64,000 bases of DNA from Paenibacillus sp. OVF10 (GCA_022836915.1 CP094668.1:6634001-6698000); one strand, 5' to 3'; numbered from the stretch's first letter, positions 26,738 through 36,151 are shown. A program made the numbers and translations. Notes: generated from the sequence alone by a model not told the origin.

Positions 26738-27718
26738 ATGGATACCTCTACACATTTTGTCATGGGGATTGGTCTAGCCGGTCTGGCTTATGTCGATCCT
26801 GTTGTCGCGGCTAGTCCCATGCTTGCAGCTGCGGTAATGGTTGGCACGATCGCCGGTTCTCAGGCCCCAGACATCGATACTGCGTTACGTCTCAAAAGCA
26901 ATTCGCTTTACATTCGGAATCATCGGGGCTTGTCACACTCTCTGCCATTTCTCCTGTTATGGGTTTTGCTCATCACCGGCGTCATTGCATTGATATTCCC
27001 TGGTGTCCCTATTGGACACGTTGCCACGTGGACCGCTGTGGCCGTAGGCTTTCACGTATTCACCGATCTGTTCAACACCTATGGAACCCAAGCCGCCCGG
27101 CCTTTTACGGAACGCTGGATCGCCTGGAACATCATTCATATTTTTGATCCGTTTCTATTCACTACACATGTCATAGCTATCCTGTTATGGGCCTTTGATC
27201 TGATCGCCCCTGCACCACTCTTCGTTACGTTGTATAGTTTGACCGGTTTATATTATATATGGCGAACGATTGCTCGTGCACAAGCAGTCAGAAAAGTAAG
27301 ACGTCTCGACAACAGCCCAGAGCAGGCAAGATACATCGTCATTCCAACGATATCCTGGAACCGCTGGCATGTGGTTAAACGAGTTGAGGACGGCAGTTAT
27401 GTGATCGGTAAAATGGATGGTTCTAATCTGGTATGGAGTCTGCACGCCTCGTCTTCTACTCATGCGGCCGTTGCTGCTTCACGCAAATCACCGGAAGTTA
27501 GTGCCTTCCTCTATTTCACCTCCTATGCGGTGGCAGAGGTTGAAGAACTGCCTGCCGGTTACAAGGTCCGCTGGGCAGATGTACGTTATCGACACCGGAA
27601 ACAATATCCATTTGTCGCTGTAATTGTGATGGATCGGAATTTTGAAACGATTGATACGTATGTAGGCTGGTTAAGCGATGAGAAAATGGATAAAAAACTT
27701 TTATCTGCACGCCCTTGA
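26738..27718 (+). CDS. YdjM-type membrane-bound metal-dependent hydrolase
   Basis: A 326-residue protein. The N-terminal half is the YdjM (LexA-regulated in E. coli) membrane hydrolase domain: THFVMGIGLAGLA, PDIDTALR, HRGLSHSLPF (His-x4-His metal motif) and HVFTDLFNTYGTQ, within four helices. The C-terminal 150 residues are soluble and of unknown function. The ATG at 26738 has AAAGGAG 7 bases upstream. The actual substrate is unknown; relatives are thought to act on phospholipids or membranes. Confidence 0.85.
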   Translation: MDTSTHFVMGIGLAGLAYVDPVVAASPMLAAAVMVGTIAGSQAPDIDTALRLKSNSLYIRNHRGLSHSLPFLLLWVLLITGVIALIFPGVPIGHVATWTAVAVGFHVFTDLFNTYGTQAARPFTERWIAWNIIHIFDPFLFTTHVIAILLWAFDLIAPAPLFVTLYSLTGLYYIWRTIARAQAVRKVRRLDNSPEQARYIVIPTISWNRWHVVKRVEDGSYVIGKMDGSNLVWSLHASSSTHAAVAASRKSPEVSAFLYFTSYAVAEVEELPAGYKVRWADVRYRHRKQYPFVAVIVMDRNFETIDTYVGWLSDEKMDKKLLSARP

Positions 27719-27765
27719 CGAAGTGAGCATGGCAAGGCACAATCAGACATAGGAACTGATACGCG

Positions 27766-27799
27766 AGAAAGCCCGGAGCGTTTCCGCTCCGGGCTTTCT
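27766..27799. terminator. bidirectional terminator
   Basis: A perfect 15-base inverted repeat (AGAAAGCCCGGAGCG) with a TTTC loop, between the YdjM-like gene and the convergent SASP gene. Confidence 0.92.
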
Positions 27800-27834
27800 G
27801 TTTATCCTGTTTTGTTGCTGTTGGTTAAAATAAA

Positions 27835-28053
27835 TTATTTGCCAGACCCAGCCAGAGACTGCTCAGCGATTTGTACCAGACGTTTGGTGATATATCCACC
27901 CAAAGATCCTGTTTCACGGGAAGTGTAATTACCATAGTAACCGTCTTGTGGGATAGTTACACCCAGTTCCTGTGCAGCCTCGATTTTCAATTGTTGCAGT
28001 GCTGAATTTGCCTGAGGTACCACCAAGTTGTTAGAACGAGATCCTTGAGCCAT
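27835..28053 (-). CDS. alpha/beta-type small acid-soluble spore protein
   Basis: A 72-residue DNA-binding SASP. It coats forespore DNA and is degraded at germination. The germination protease region (KIEAAQELGV) and the conserved Gly-rich GYYGNYTSRETGSLGGYITKRLV-type segment are present. AAGGGAG precedes the start. A near-identical copy lies at 31.2 kb on the other strand. Confidence 0.95.
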   Translation of the reverse strand: MAQGSRSNNLVVPQANSALQQLKIEAAQELGVTIPQDGYYGNYTSRETGSLGGYITKRLVQIAEQSLAGSGK

Positions 28054-28173
28054 ATTTATAATCTCCCTTCAATCTGTGTCTGTAATGTAATTGCAAGCTT
28101 GCAAGATTATTATGGCTCTTAGGCTACAGGTTATACGGAGTTTTACTAAATTTGTAGATGGAGGTTTTTCCCA

Positions 28174-28359
28174 ATGAGTAAAGGCTTATCCTTATGGTTC
28201 GCATTCTCTTCGATTATTTTGTTAACGGTTTCAGCAATTATGATCTCCTACTCCGGTTGGTTTGCTGCACTGATGTTTGTCCTGTCCATTGCCAACATTG
28301 GCTGGGGATTTGTGATTCGTGCCAAAAGAACGTCAGGAAGTTCGCTCGGCTGCTTCTGA
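28174..28359 (+). CDS. small two-helix membrane protein
   Basis: A 61-residue protein made of two hydrophobic helices with a short basic C-terminus. GGAGG lies 9 bases before the ATG. Size and layout recall DUF5325/YlaF-type proteins, but I am not sure of the family. Confidence 0.65.
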   Translation: MSKGLSLWFAFSSIILLTVSAIMISYSGWFAALMFVLSIANIGWGFVIRAKRTSGSSLGCF

Positions 28360-28404
28360 GCCCACTTCTTGAGCAGGTCATTTGATAGTTCAATAATGAA
28401 CGCA

Positions 28405-28444
28405 CAAATAAAGAGGAGTCCTTCAATAGGACTCCTCTTTATTT
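28405..28444. terminator. bidirectional terminator
   Basis: AATAAAGAGGAGTCCT and AGGACTCCTCTTTATT with a 5-base loop, between convergent genes. Confidence 0.92.
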
Positions 28445-28488
28445 ATGTTAACTATTCATTCCATGAAATATGAAGATCTTGTTCAGCA

Positions 28489-29481
28489 CTACTGTTTACG
28501 TCTCGGAACAAATCCCATACGTTCTTTCACTGCATCCAACGTTTGAGCAGCAACTTCTTCTGCACGACGGGCTGACGTATCCAGAACATCCGCCAATTCG
28601 CCAGATTCACGAATCTCATTATATCGTTGTTGTAGCGGTTCAATCACAGATACAACCACTTCAGCCAATTCCTTTTTGAATGGACCGTACATCTTGCCTT
28701 CATAACGCTCAGCTACTTCTTTAAGCGTCATACCTGCACATTCAGCATATATACTCATCAGATTGCTGACTTCCGGTTTGTTTGCCGGATCATATACGAC
28801 TTCACGTCCCGAATCTGTAGTGGCACGGCTGATTTTTTTGCGAATGACATCCGGCGGATCCAGCAGGGCAATATAGCTGCCAGCATTAGGGTTACTTTTG
28901 CTCATCTTCGAAGAGGCATCGTCAAGTGACATCACCCGTGCACCTACCTGTGGGATATACGGATCTGGAATGGTAAAGTACTCCCCATAACGGTGGTTAA
29001 AACGTCCTGCCAGATCACGTGTCAGTTCCAGATGCTGCTTCTGATCCTCACCTACTGGTACAAGGTCAGCATTGTATAACAAAATATCCGCCGCCATTAA
29101 TGATGGATACACGAACAGTCCGGCACCAACGGAATCTTTACCGGATGATTTATCCTTAAACTGAGTCATGCGTTCAAGCTCACCCATGGAGGTCAGCGTT
29201 GTCATCAACCAGCCCAATTCAGCGTGCTGCGGTACATGGGATTGCAGAAATACGTTAGATTTCGACGGATCAATACCTGCTGCAATAAACAGTGCAGCTA
29301 CCGCTTCCGACTGTTCACGCAATGCTGCTGGCTCCTGAGCCACGGTGATGGCATGAAGATCCACCACCATGAAATGACATTGATAGTCATGCTGGAGTTT
29401 TACAAAATTTTTGATTGCACCAATATAGTTGCCCAATGTGAGCTTACCGCTTGGCTGAATACCTGAAAGTACTGTTTTCAT
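28489..29481 (-). CDS. trpS: tryptophanyl-tRNA synthetase
   Basis: A 330-residue class I aminoacyl-tRNA synthetase that charges tRNA-Trp. The HIGH-like motif is PSGKLTLGNYIGA, and the KMSKS motif is KMSKSNPN (about residue 195). Length is standard for bacterial TrpRS. The ATG at 29481 (protein MKTVLSGIQPSG) is right; the open frame further upstream runs through the T-box leader. A GGGAGG site lies 11 bases upstream, slightly far. Confidence 0.97.
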   Translation of the reverse strand: MKTVLSGIQPSGKLTLGNYIGAIKNFVKLQHDYQCHFMVVDLHAITVAQEPAALREQSEAVAALFIAAGIDPSKSNVFLQSHVPQHAELGWLMTTLTSMGELERMTQFKDKSSGKDSVGAGLFVYPSLMAADILLYNADLVPVGEDQKQHLELTRDLAGRFNHRYGEYFTIPDPYIPQVGARVMSLDDASSKMSKSNPNAGSYIALLDPPDVIRKKISRATTDSGREVVYDPANKPEVSNLMSIYAECAGMTLKEVAERYEGKMYGPFKKELAEVVVSVIEPLQQRYNEIRESGELADVLDTSARRAEEVAAQTLDAVKERMGFVPRRKQ

Positions 29482-29540
29482 TGCACATAACGCCTCCCTG
29501 ATTGTATATAAAAAAACTCCTGCCATTCTCTGCGAACGCA

Positions 29541-29815
29541 AAAGGCCCCACATCCGCAAGGGACGTGAGACCGTGGTGCCACCCTTATTCGCTTTTCTTC
29601 GACTGCTCTGACCCTGAATCAAGTCAAGCCGAAGAAATGCCTTCATTGTTCCGTAACGTGGATTATACGGCAGACTCTAGTGGGGCAAGCCCATCTCTGG
29701 CTTAACCTGTTCAAACCTACACTCAAGGGTCCATTCGGTTAAGAGCTCACACCGGTTCGCATCAACCACCGGCTTTCTGAAGAGGATTCTCTTGGCCTAC
29801 TTATCCCTGTCATCG
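29541..29815 (-). promoter_or_regulatory. T-box leader, tryptophan specific
   Basis: On the minus strand the leader shows the T-box core AAGGGTGGCACCACGG (29571-29586 region), the AG-rich stem I start, and a specifier loop with UGG (29731-29733), the Trp codon, followed by A. A 12-pair terminator (GGTCTCACGTCC with GGATGTGGGGCC, 29544-29572) is followed by TTTT. Uncharged tRNA-Trp should favour antitermination and trpS expression. Confidence 0.93.
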
Positions 29816-30067
29816 ATTTCATGTCATTCAATTCTAATAAATGCTTTCAGAGTTCCATCTTAATGCGCACAGGCGCGAATGTCAAAATGAGTTGAACTTT
29901 TTTACCCGAGACATCAAAATCTGTTATGATGGAATTGCTTATCCTGTTGCCTGCTTCACACGAAATAGCGCAGGAAATAGCTGGCATGTACACAACGACA
30001 CGCCTGCAGCAGTAGCTTCATCACAACTGCTTGCAGACAGATTTCAAGTGGGAAAAGGAGCATCGAT

Positions 30068-31042
30068 ATGAAACAAGTGACCAAAGGCCAATGGAATGGT
30101 TACGACACGTATATCCTACATAGCCGTGAATTGGAAATCACCCTGCTGCCGCGTCTTGGAAATAATATTATTTCTATTCGCGATTTAGTGCAGGACAGAG
30201 ATGTCGTCCGCCGTCCGGATGAAGACGATCTTGCCTTTTATCTGCAGAAGCCGTACCATTTTGGCGTTCCTCTCCTGATTCCACCAGGGCGCATCCATCG
30301 TGGACAATTCGAATATGAAGGCGTTCGTTACCAGTTCGATCAGAACACGGCGAATGACAACCATATTCACGGCCTCCACCGTACCCAATCCTGGTGTGTC
30401 AGTGACATTGAGGAAGATGAAGACGGCTGTGCAATTACGACTGAATTACTGACCGAAAATGAAGAGCATTGGATGGCTCAATTCCCGATTCCCCTGAAAC
30501 TTGAGATGACGTTCAGTCTGCAAAACGCTGTATTTAGCCAGCGTCTGCGAGTCACCAATCTGAGCTCAACACCTGCTCCTTTTGGTATGGGATATCATAC
30601 ATGGTTTTTGTTAGACGGCAAACCTGCCGACTGGACACTGCAATTGCCTGTTTCCGGAATATACGGACAGAATGAAGAACAACTACCGACAGGTGAACTG
30701 GAGTCCCTGGGTGAATGGTCTGCTCTTAACGAAGGCATCAATTTGCAGGGACGTAACTGGGATACCCTGTTGAAAGCTACCGAAGGTGAACCGGCTACCG
30801 CTTACTTACGCAGGCAAGATGGATATACATTGAAATATTCAGCAGATGAAGCATTTTTCAAACATTGGGTTCTCTTTACCAAAGGTGAATCCGATCAGTT
30901 TTTGTGCATTGAACCGTACACTTGGCTCCCGGATGCACCTAATTTGGCTTTATCGGATGAACAAACCGGGTTGATCCGCTTGGAACCGGAACAGCCTGTT
31001 GAGTTATTTACACGTATTGAGGTTATACCTCCTACAGACTAA
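30068..31042 (+). CDS. aldose 1-epimerase family protein
   Basis: A 324-residue galactose mutarotase-like protein (beta-sandwich). Active-site marks are the His pair NHIHGLH (near residue 101) and GYHTWF (near residue 178), and the Glu of CIEPYTWLPDAPN. AAAAGGAG lies 7 bases before the ATG. Relatives interconvert alpha and beta sugars; it is monocistronic and the sugar is unknown. Confidence 0.88.
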   Translation: MKQVTKGQWNGYDTYILHSRELEITLLPRLGNNIISIRDLVQDRDVVRRPDEDDLAFYLQKPYHFGVPLLIPPGRIHRGQFEYEGVRYQFDQNTANDNHIHGLHRTQSWCVSDIEEDEDGCAITTELLTENEEHWMAQFPIPLKLEMTFSLQNAVFSQRLRVTNLSSTPAPFGMGYHTWFLLDGKPADWTLQLPVSGIYGQNEEQLPTGELESLGEWSALNEGINLQGRNWDTLLKATEGEPATAYLRRQDGYTLKYSADEAFFKHWVLFTKGESDQFLCIEPYTWLPDAPNLALSDEQTGLIRLEPEQPVELFTRIEVIPPTD

Positions 31043-31109
31043 ACGAGCTGATCCTCCTCTATTTTGCTTTTACGCTATCACCATATATTTGGATATCCAA
31101 ATACAACTT

Positions 31110-31136
31110 GCCGACCCGCATTGGGTCGGCTTTTTT
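31110..31136 (+). terminator. terminator of the epimerase gene
   Basis: GCCGACCC-GCATT-GGGTCGGC followed by TTTTTT. Confidence 0.93.
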
Positions 31137-31246
31137 ATGTGTCCTGTGCACCGATAGTTATCCATATTTTTCCTTACGCCATATCATGTATATTTCCTTA
31201 TTCTCTAACCATACTAACATCACCAACCCATAAGGAGGTGACACAT

Positions 31247-31480
31247 ATGTACGGAAGTCAAAACCAAGGTAGCGGTAGCCGCTCCAATAACCTGGTCGTT
31301 CCCCAAGCAACAGCAGCATTGCAACAATTGAAAATTGAAGCTGCTCAAGAGCTGGGTGTAACTATTCCACAAGATGGTTACTACGGTAACTATACTTCCC
31401 GTGAGACAGGTTCTCTGGGTGGATACATCACTAAACGTCTGGTGCAAATCGCTGAGCAGCAATTATCGGGTCGTTCGTAA
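31247..31480 (+). CDS. alpha/beta-type small acid-soluble spore protein
   Basis: A 77-residue SASP, identical to the one at 27.8 kb over most of its DNA-binding region but with a different N-terminus (MYGSQNQGSG). A perfect TAAGGAGGTG lies 6 bases before the ATG; the frame upstream of it is not coding. Expressed in the forespore in related species. Confidence 0.95.
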   Translation: MYGSQNQGSGSRSNNLVVPQATAALQQLKIEAAQELGVTIPQDGYYGNYTSRETGSLGGYITKRLVQIAEQQLSGRS

Positions 31481-31520
31481 GCTCGTAATTATTGCTTGAG
31501 CCTAAGCAGAATCCAAAAGT

Positions 31521-31551
31521 AAAAGCGGCCTTCTTCGGAAGTGCCGCTTTC
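31521..31551 (+). terminator. terminator of the SASP gene
   Basis: AAAGCGGC...GCCGCTTT with an inner TC-TTCG-GA pair, followed by CTCTTG. Confidence 0.75.
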
Positions 31552-31565
31552 TCTTGTGCAACTAA

Positions 31566-31975
31566 TTAGGAGGTCGACTCCATATCTGAATCCTTGTATG
31601 TATTGGTTCTAGGGTAACGAATCATCAGGCTTGCCATATTGTAATTAGACTCCATTGTTGCATCTACCAAAATCATACCTTGTCTTACTGTGAAGTCGTA
31701 TGATATCTCGCCATGCGTCCAATTGCGTTTGAATTTCAACGTCTCCAGTGCCATTGCCCGGAAAGAAGTTCTCTGGGTTTTGTTTAGCCCCCTTCCTCCA
31801 CATCCATCTGCCCATCTCGTCCAGCTATCGGATTATGTCGAATACCGAATTTCCCAATTACGTTGTTTCGTATTTGCACAAAAACTACTCCTGAATCTAA
31901 TCCTGATAACTCATGATCAAGTTCTTTGAATACCAGATCCAACTGTCTCGCTAATGAAAGCTCATCAATTTTCAT
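31566..31975 (-). CDS. hypothetical protein, frame broken
   Basis: Two short frames (MKIDELSLARQLDLVF... and ...ALETLKFKRNWTHGEI...) join into a 136-residue protein if one C is added to the C5 run at 31789-31793. The protein is soluble and mildly acidic with no motif I recognise. AGGAGAG precedes the ATG at 31975. It could be a small immunity-like or phage-derived protein, but nothing in the sequence decides this. Confidence 0.55.
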
Positions 31976-32186
31976 ATTAACACTCTCCTTATATGCTTAT
32001 AGTCCTATACATCAAGGACTTACGACTCATTATATGACATCATATGTGCTCATTCAACAAACAAAGTCAAAGTTGGGTATTTCTAACTATTATTTGCACA
32101 ATTAATTGCCATTCCACTCCCTTAAACTGAGCTTTTTCACTCAATTACGACAAAATCTTCGAGAATCGAAAATGAGGACTCAGTAC

Positions 32187-32237
32187 AAAAAGAGGCTGCA
32201 ATCCCGTGTCTGTTAACAGGGGATTGCAGCCTCTTTC
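32187..32237 (-). terminator. terminator of pepF
   Basis: AAAGAGGCTGCAATCCC and its perfect complement around a 14-base loop, 14 bases after the stop. Confidence 0.9.
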
Positions 32238-32250
32238 AGATATATTCAAC

Positions 32251-34050
32251 CTATTTTTCGGTCGTCGTCATCTGTAGAAACTGCTCAATATCGGCAATAA
32301 CCAAGTCCGCAGCATTTTGCCAGAATTCCGGTTGTGTCAGGTCCGTACCCAGATGTTTCTGAGCAAGTTCTTCGACCGTCATACGCCCTGTATCCCGCAA
32401 TAAATCATCATATTTATCTGCAAATGCTGTACCTTCCTGCTGCGCTCTTGCATAGATTCCCGCACTGAACATATACCCGAACGTGTACGGGAAATTATAG
32501 AATGGCACACCAGTCAGATAGAAATGCAGTTTGGATGCCCAGAAATGAGGATGATCTGATGCAAGTACACCGCAGAACGCTTCCTGCTGCGCCTCCACCA
32601 TTAATTTGGATAATTCGTCCGCGTTGACCAGGCCTTTTTTGCGTTGTTCATAGAAACGATTCTCAAACAGGAACCGGGCATGGATGTTCATAAAGAAAGC
32701 CACACTTCGCTGTATCTTGTCTTCCAGCAAAGCCAGCTTCTCTTGCTCATCTGTTGCCGCCTGCACCAGGGCATCTGCTACAATCAGTTCAGCAAACGTG
32801 GACGCTGTCTCAGCCACATTCATCGCATAACGTTGATTCAATGCAGGCAGCTCTTCCATAATGTGTTGATGATAACCATGACCAAGTTCATGCGCAAGAG
32901 TCGACACATTAGATGGTGTCCCAGAGAAGGTCATGAAAATTCGGGTTGCTTTGCTAAGTGGCAAAGACGTACAGAATCCGCCTGGACGCTTGCCAGGACG
33001 GTCTTCTGCTTCGATCCAGCGTTTCTCAAAAGCCATCTCTGCAAACGAGGAAAGTTTAGGACTGAACTTGGCAAACTGTTCAACAATATTGATTGCTGCC
33101 TCATCGTAAGTGATTTTGCCACTCGATTTACCTACAGGTGCATCTACGTCGCTCCAGCTGAGCTTGTCTACCCCCAGCAGTTCTGCCTTGCGCTCCAGAT
33201 ATTGAACAAGCGCAGGTTTGGCACCATTAATCACATCCCACATCGTATCCAGTGTCTGACGTGACATCCGGTTGATAGCCAGAGGTTCCTTGAGGATATC
33301 ATCCCAGCCACGTTTCTCATATAACTTCAGACGGAATCCCGCGAGGTGATTCAGCGTGTCAGCGCAGAAATCTTCGACATCGGTCCAAGCCTGCTCCCAG
33401 TTTGCGAATACCGTCTCACGTACATTCCGATCACTATCGCTCAGCTTGTTGGCAGCCTGTCCTGCGGAGAGCATCACCGTTTCCCCATCTTGCTCAAATG
33501 GAATGTTCACCTTGCTGACGATCGTGTTGTAGAATTTGCCCCAACCATGGTAACCATCTACACCAAGATCCAGAGCAAGACCTTCCAGTTCAGGCGACAG
33601 CTTCTCACGAGCCAGCGTGCGACTCTCGTTCAGTACAAATGCCAGCGGCTGAATATCTTCCCGAGCAATCCAAGCGTCCCACACCGAATCTGATGTCTGA
33701 CTGAGTGTATTATCGAACTTCGATTTACTGCCGTTCAGCATCGCACCAAGGGAACTGATGGCGCCTTGAAGCTGCGTTGCCTTTTTGTCCTTCTGGTTTT
33801 GCGATGAGAGGCAGGATACAAACGCAGAACCTTCCGATACGCGCATATAACAGCTTTGCAGCAGTTCCAAAATCGGATCAAATGCAGCCGTCTCTTCTAA
33901 TGAAGTCGGTGCAAGTGTTTCGTTCAACAGATGTTGCAGTTTACGTACATCCTCTTCCAGTTCAATCAGATACGCAGCAAATGTCTCGGAGGAAGAACCT
34001 CCACTAAAAATGGACTCCAGATCCCATACGGGGTGTAATGGCGTTTTCAT
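32251..34050 (-). CDS. pepF: M3 family oligoendopeptidase
   Basis: A 599-residue cytoplasmic zinc peptidase of the PepF/M3B group, which cuts short oligopeptides. The zinc site H-E-L-G-H lies in LAHELGHGYHQH (about residue 390), with the third ligand Glu in NVAETASTFAE. The helical N-terminal lid is complete and the length is normal. It is monocistronic, with a MITE-like element upstream. Confidence 0.93.
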   Translation of the reverse strand: MKTPLHPVWDLESIFSGGSSSETFAAYLIELEEDVRKLQHLLNETLAPTSLEETAAFDPILELLQSCYMRVSEGSAFVSCLSSQNQKDKKATQLQGAISSLGAMLNGSKSKFDNTLSQTSDSVWDAWIAREDIQPLAFVLNESRTLAREKLSPELEGLALDLGVDGYHGWGKFYNTIVSKVNIPFEQDGETVMLSAGQAANKLSDSDRNVRETVFANWEQAWTDVEDFCADTLNHLAGFRLKLYEKRGWDDILKEPLAINRMSRQTLDTMWDVINGAKPALVQYLERKAELLGVDKLSWSDVDAPVGKSSGKITYDEAAINIVEQFAKFSPKLSSFAEMAFEKRWIEAEDRPGKRPGGFCTSLPLSKATRIFMTFSGTPSNVSTLAHELGHGYHQHIMEELPALNQRYAMNVAETASTFAELIVADALVQAATDEQEKLALLEDKIQRSVAFFMNIHARFLFENRFYEQRKKGLVNADELSKLMVEAQQEAFCGVLASDHPHFWASKLHFYLTGVPFYNFPYTFGYMFSAGIYARAQQEGTAFADKYDDLLRDTGRMTVEELAQKHLGTDLTQPEFWQNAADLVIADIEQFLQMTTTEK

Positions 34051-34151
34051 TTAATAAGGCACCTCTCTCTATAAATTGGATGGTTAGGATTGAATTAAAA
34101 ACTGGTTTTCTGTGTGCTGTATCTCTATACTAGAGAAATAGCTACAGAGGT

Positions 34152-34357
34152 TGTTCAAAAAGTCCACTTTTGATTACGAATCATGCCTAACGGCATCATC
34201 AGCATCGAATATGAAATTCAGCCGAAATAAGCGGATGCTTACGAAGGTTGTTTCCTTTGGAAACAATGTAGTTGCTCACGTAGTTTGCCTACGCTCCGCT
34301 ACTCCATTTCTAGCTTCATTCCATCTTCTCGGTACTGAAAACCAGACTTTTTGAACA
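34152..34357. mobile_element. MITE-like element with terminal inverted repeats
   Basis: The ends TGTTCAAAAAGTC (34152) and GACTTTTTGAACA (34345-34357) are perfect 13-base inverted repeats, extended by TTTT/AAAA after three mismatches. The 206-base interior has no convincing gene and contains a GTTGTTTCC-TTT-GGAAACAA hairpin. No target duplication is obvious. Such short non-coding elements are mobilised by transposases encoded elsewhere. Confidence 0.65.
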
Positions 34358-34389
34358 TGTATTTATAGTAACTTTCAGGAGGTAAACGT

Positions 34390-34560
34390 ATGAAACCTTT
34401 ACAAGTATCGGCTGATACAGCCGTCAAATTAGCAGAATCCCTGGGCGTACCTTTGGAGCACCTGATGCACATGCCCCAACATATCCTGATGCAGAAGATT
34501 GCGGAACTCGCCAAACAAGAAGCCTCCAAACCTTCCGCACCAGAAGGCGAACAAGAATGA
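34390..34560 (+). CDS. YycC-like small protein
   Basis: A 56-residue soluble protein (begins MKPLQVSADTAVKLAESLG). The VPLEHLMHMPQHILMQKIAEL segment recalls the YycC family of Bacillales, of unknown function. AGGAGG lies 7 bases before the ATG. Its stop overlaps the next start (ATGA), so the two are co-translated. Confidence 0.8.
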   Translation: MKPLQVSADTAVKLAESLGVPLEHLMHMPQHILMQKIAELAKQEASKPSAPEGEQE

Positions 34561-34789
34561 TTCCATTTGAGAACAGCTGGCCTTACGATATTGTGATGGG
34601 AGACATCTATGTACAGCAATGTCCCTACTGTCATGCAAGCAACGTGCTGCTCCCCTCAAACCAAAAGAGCTTGTGCTCATTCGCGAAGGCAAAAAGAAAT
34701 TACTGGTCTTTCCCTGCTGTAATACAAGCATGACCGTGATCGACAACGACAGTGACTATTTGTTATCCAACCGTCCTGTCCGTAACTAA
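34557..34789 (+). CDS. small zinc-ribbon-like protein, frame broken
   Basis: A 77-residue protein when repaired. It has a CPYCHASN pair near residue 22 and a CCN pair near residue 55, a likely zinc ribbon. A C4 run at 34652-34655 is one base short; with the base the frame continues LLPLKPKELVLIREGKKK and stops at 34787-34789. It overlaps the YycC-like gene by ATGA and the convergent DUF2225 gene by four bases. Function unknown. Confidence 0.65.
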
Positions 34790-35532
34790 TGCAAGATCAA
34801 CTTAGAGGGGCTGCGCTTCGCAGCCTCTTTGTCTGTTTCCAGCATCTCTTCAGGGAGTTCCAACTTACTTGAAATCATCTGCTCACGCAGCACAGCCCAC
34901 TGTTCCCTTGAAGCACGAATCATGGCCGCATCAGTGATCCGCTTGTCATGAATGACCTTGCTGAACCATTGCACTGCTTCATTAAACCGTCCTACCCTAC
35001 GGTTCAATTCCCCGAGCAAATACAACAGTTTGGCTTCATTGCCACCCGTTCCTTCACGTTCGAACACCTTCACATAGGCTTCAAGGCTAAATTCAAGAAA
35101 ACGATGTTCCTGTGCATGGTCTTCCATATAACGATACAACCAAGCTATATGATGCAACAGACCAGCGACGACACGATCTTTCTCCTGGATAACCTGTGCG
35201 CATAACAAAGCAAGCTTGTACGTAGCCAGCGCCTGGTCCAGTGTCCGTGCTCCGCTATAATCACGTTTTACCCAGCGATTACCGACCTGTTCCTTAAAAG
35301 CCTTGCGCTGAGCATCATTCAAATGTTCCGTTGCGTTCTCCGTGGAGGCAAACCCGCACTGCGGACAGATGCGAACCACATAAAAATCTGGATTCTCCAG
35401 CTTGTAGTACGCACAAAAATCCGAATCCGTCCGGTAGGGCCTTTTCAAACTCGGTCTTACCCGAGAGGTTTCATACTCGGTTTCGCAATAATGACAGGTC
35501 ACCTTCACCTTATATAGCGGCTCTAATTCCAA
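34786..35532 (-). CDS. DUF2225 family protein
   Basis: A 248-residue cytoplasmic protein. Two CxxC pairs (VTCHYCETEY near residue 13 and RICPQCGFAS near residue 56) form the zinc part of DUF2225, followed by a helical TPR-like region. Found widely in Bacillales and Clostridia without a known role. The start is TTG with GGAAGAG close upstream. Confidence 0.85.
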   Translation of the reverse strand: MELEPLYKVKVTCHYCETEYETSRVRPSLKRPYRTDSDFCAYYKLENPDFYVVRICPQCGFASTENATEHLNDAQRKAFKEQVGNRWVKRDYSGARTLDQALATYKLALLCAQVIQEKDRVVAGLLHHIAWLYRYMEDHAQEHRFLEFSLEAYVKVFEREGTGGNEAKLLYLLGELNRRVGRFNEAVQWFSKVIHDKRITDAAMIRASREQWAVLREQMISSKLELPEEMLETDKEAAKRSPSKLILH

Positions 35533-35575
35533 TCTCTTCCATCCCTCTCCCGTACGCTTATAATCATATTCGGAA

Positions 35576-35952
35576 CTACGGTGTATTCACAAAATGATGT
35601 GCAGGCCCAGATAAACGCTGCAGGATAAATGAATGCAAGGGCTCCTCCACACCGATCTGTGTTAAGGCTTGGTCCATACACGCAAGCCACGCCTCAGCCC
35701 GTTCAACCGTCACTTCAAAATGCATATGACGGGCACGCATCATCGGGTGTCCAAACGCCTCGGAAAACAGCCCTGGTCCTCCAAAAACTGAGACAAAAAC
35801 ATATACTGCTTGTCGATGACCGGCTGAATATCTTCCGGGAAAAGCGGAGCCAGCTGCTCATTCTGCTGAACGATCGGATAGAAAGCCTCGACCAGTGCGC
35901 GAACACCTTTCTCACCGCCAAGATTGTCATAAATACTCAAACTGGGATTCAT
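35576..35952 (-). CDS. group II truncated hemoglobin, frame broken
   Basis: A 125-residue 2/2 globin (YjbI/GlbO type) when repaired, binding heme and O2 or handling NO/peroxide. SIYDNLGGEKGVRALVEAFY is the typical start. The frame slips near 35778-35787 (one base short at GG/T5), after which the other frame gives FSEAFGHPMMRARHMHFEV with the proximal heme His and a normal end. The ATG at 35952 has AAAGGGG 10 bases upstream. Confidence 0.85.
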
Positions 35953-36076
35953 TCGTCTGATTCCCCTTTCTGATGTCGAATTTTGCCATATATTACACGT
36001 TCCGTGAACATTGTGAAAACAGTAACAATATCCAGGCCCCAAAAGCCTTTATCTCCATTCTATCAAAAAAACCAAA

Positions 36077-36135
36077 AAGTCCTATATAACATGAAATCAT
36101 CAGCACATGTAACCTGCCATCTGTATATAGGACTT
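36077..36135. repeat. long-loop inverted repeat
   Basis: AAGTCCTATATA and TATATAGGACTT separated by a 35-base loop that has its own ACATG/CATGT pair. On the minus strand TTTTTGG-TTTTTTTG follows. It may be a second terminator behind the small membrane gene or a small RNA. Confidence 0.5.
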
Positions 36136-36151
36136 CTTCAAAACATAACAC

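Noticed and set aside
29482..29646. N-terminal extension of trpS
   Set aside because: The open frame runs through the T-box terminator and core; the standard TrpRS start is at 29481.
29841..30071. 76-residue plus-strand frame before the epimerase gene
   Set aside because: No ribosome site, no family resemblance, and it ends over the epimerase start; it covers the promoter area.
34151..34354. 67-residue frame inside the MITE-like element
   Set aside because: It begins in the terminal repeat, has no ribosome site and no family features.
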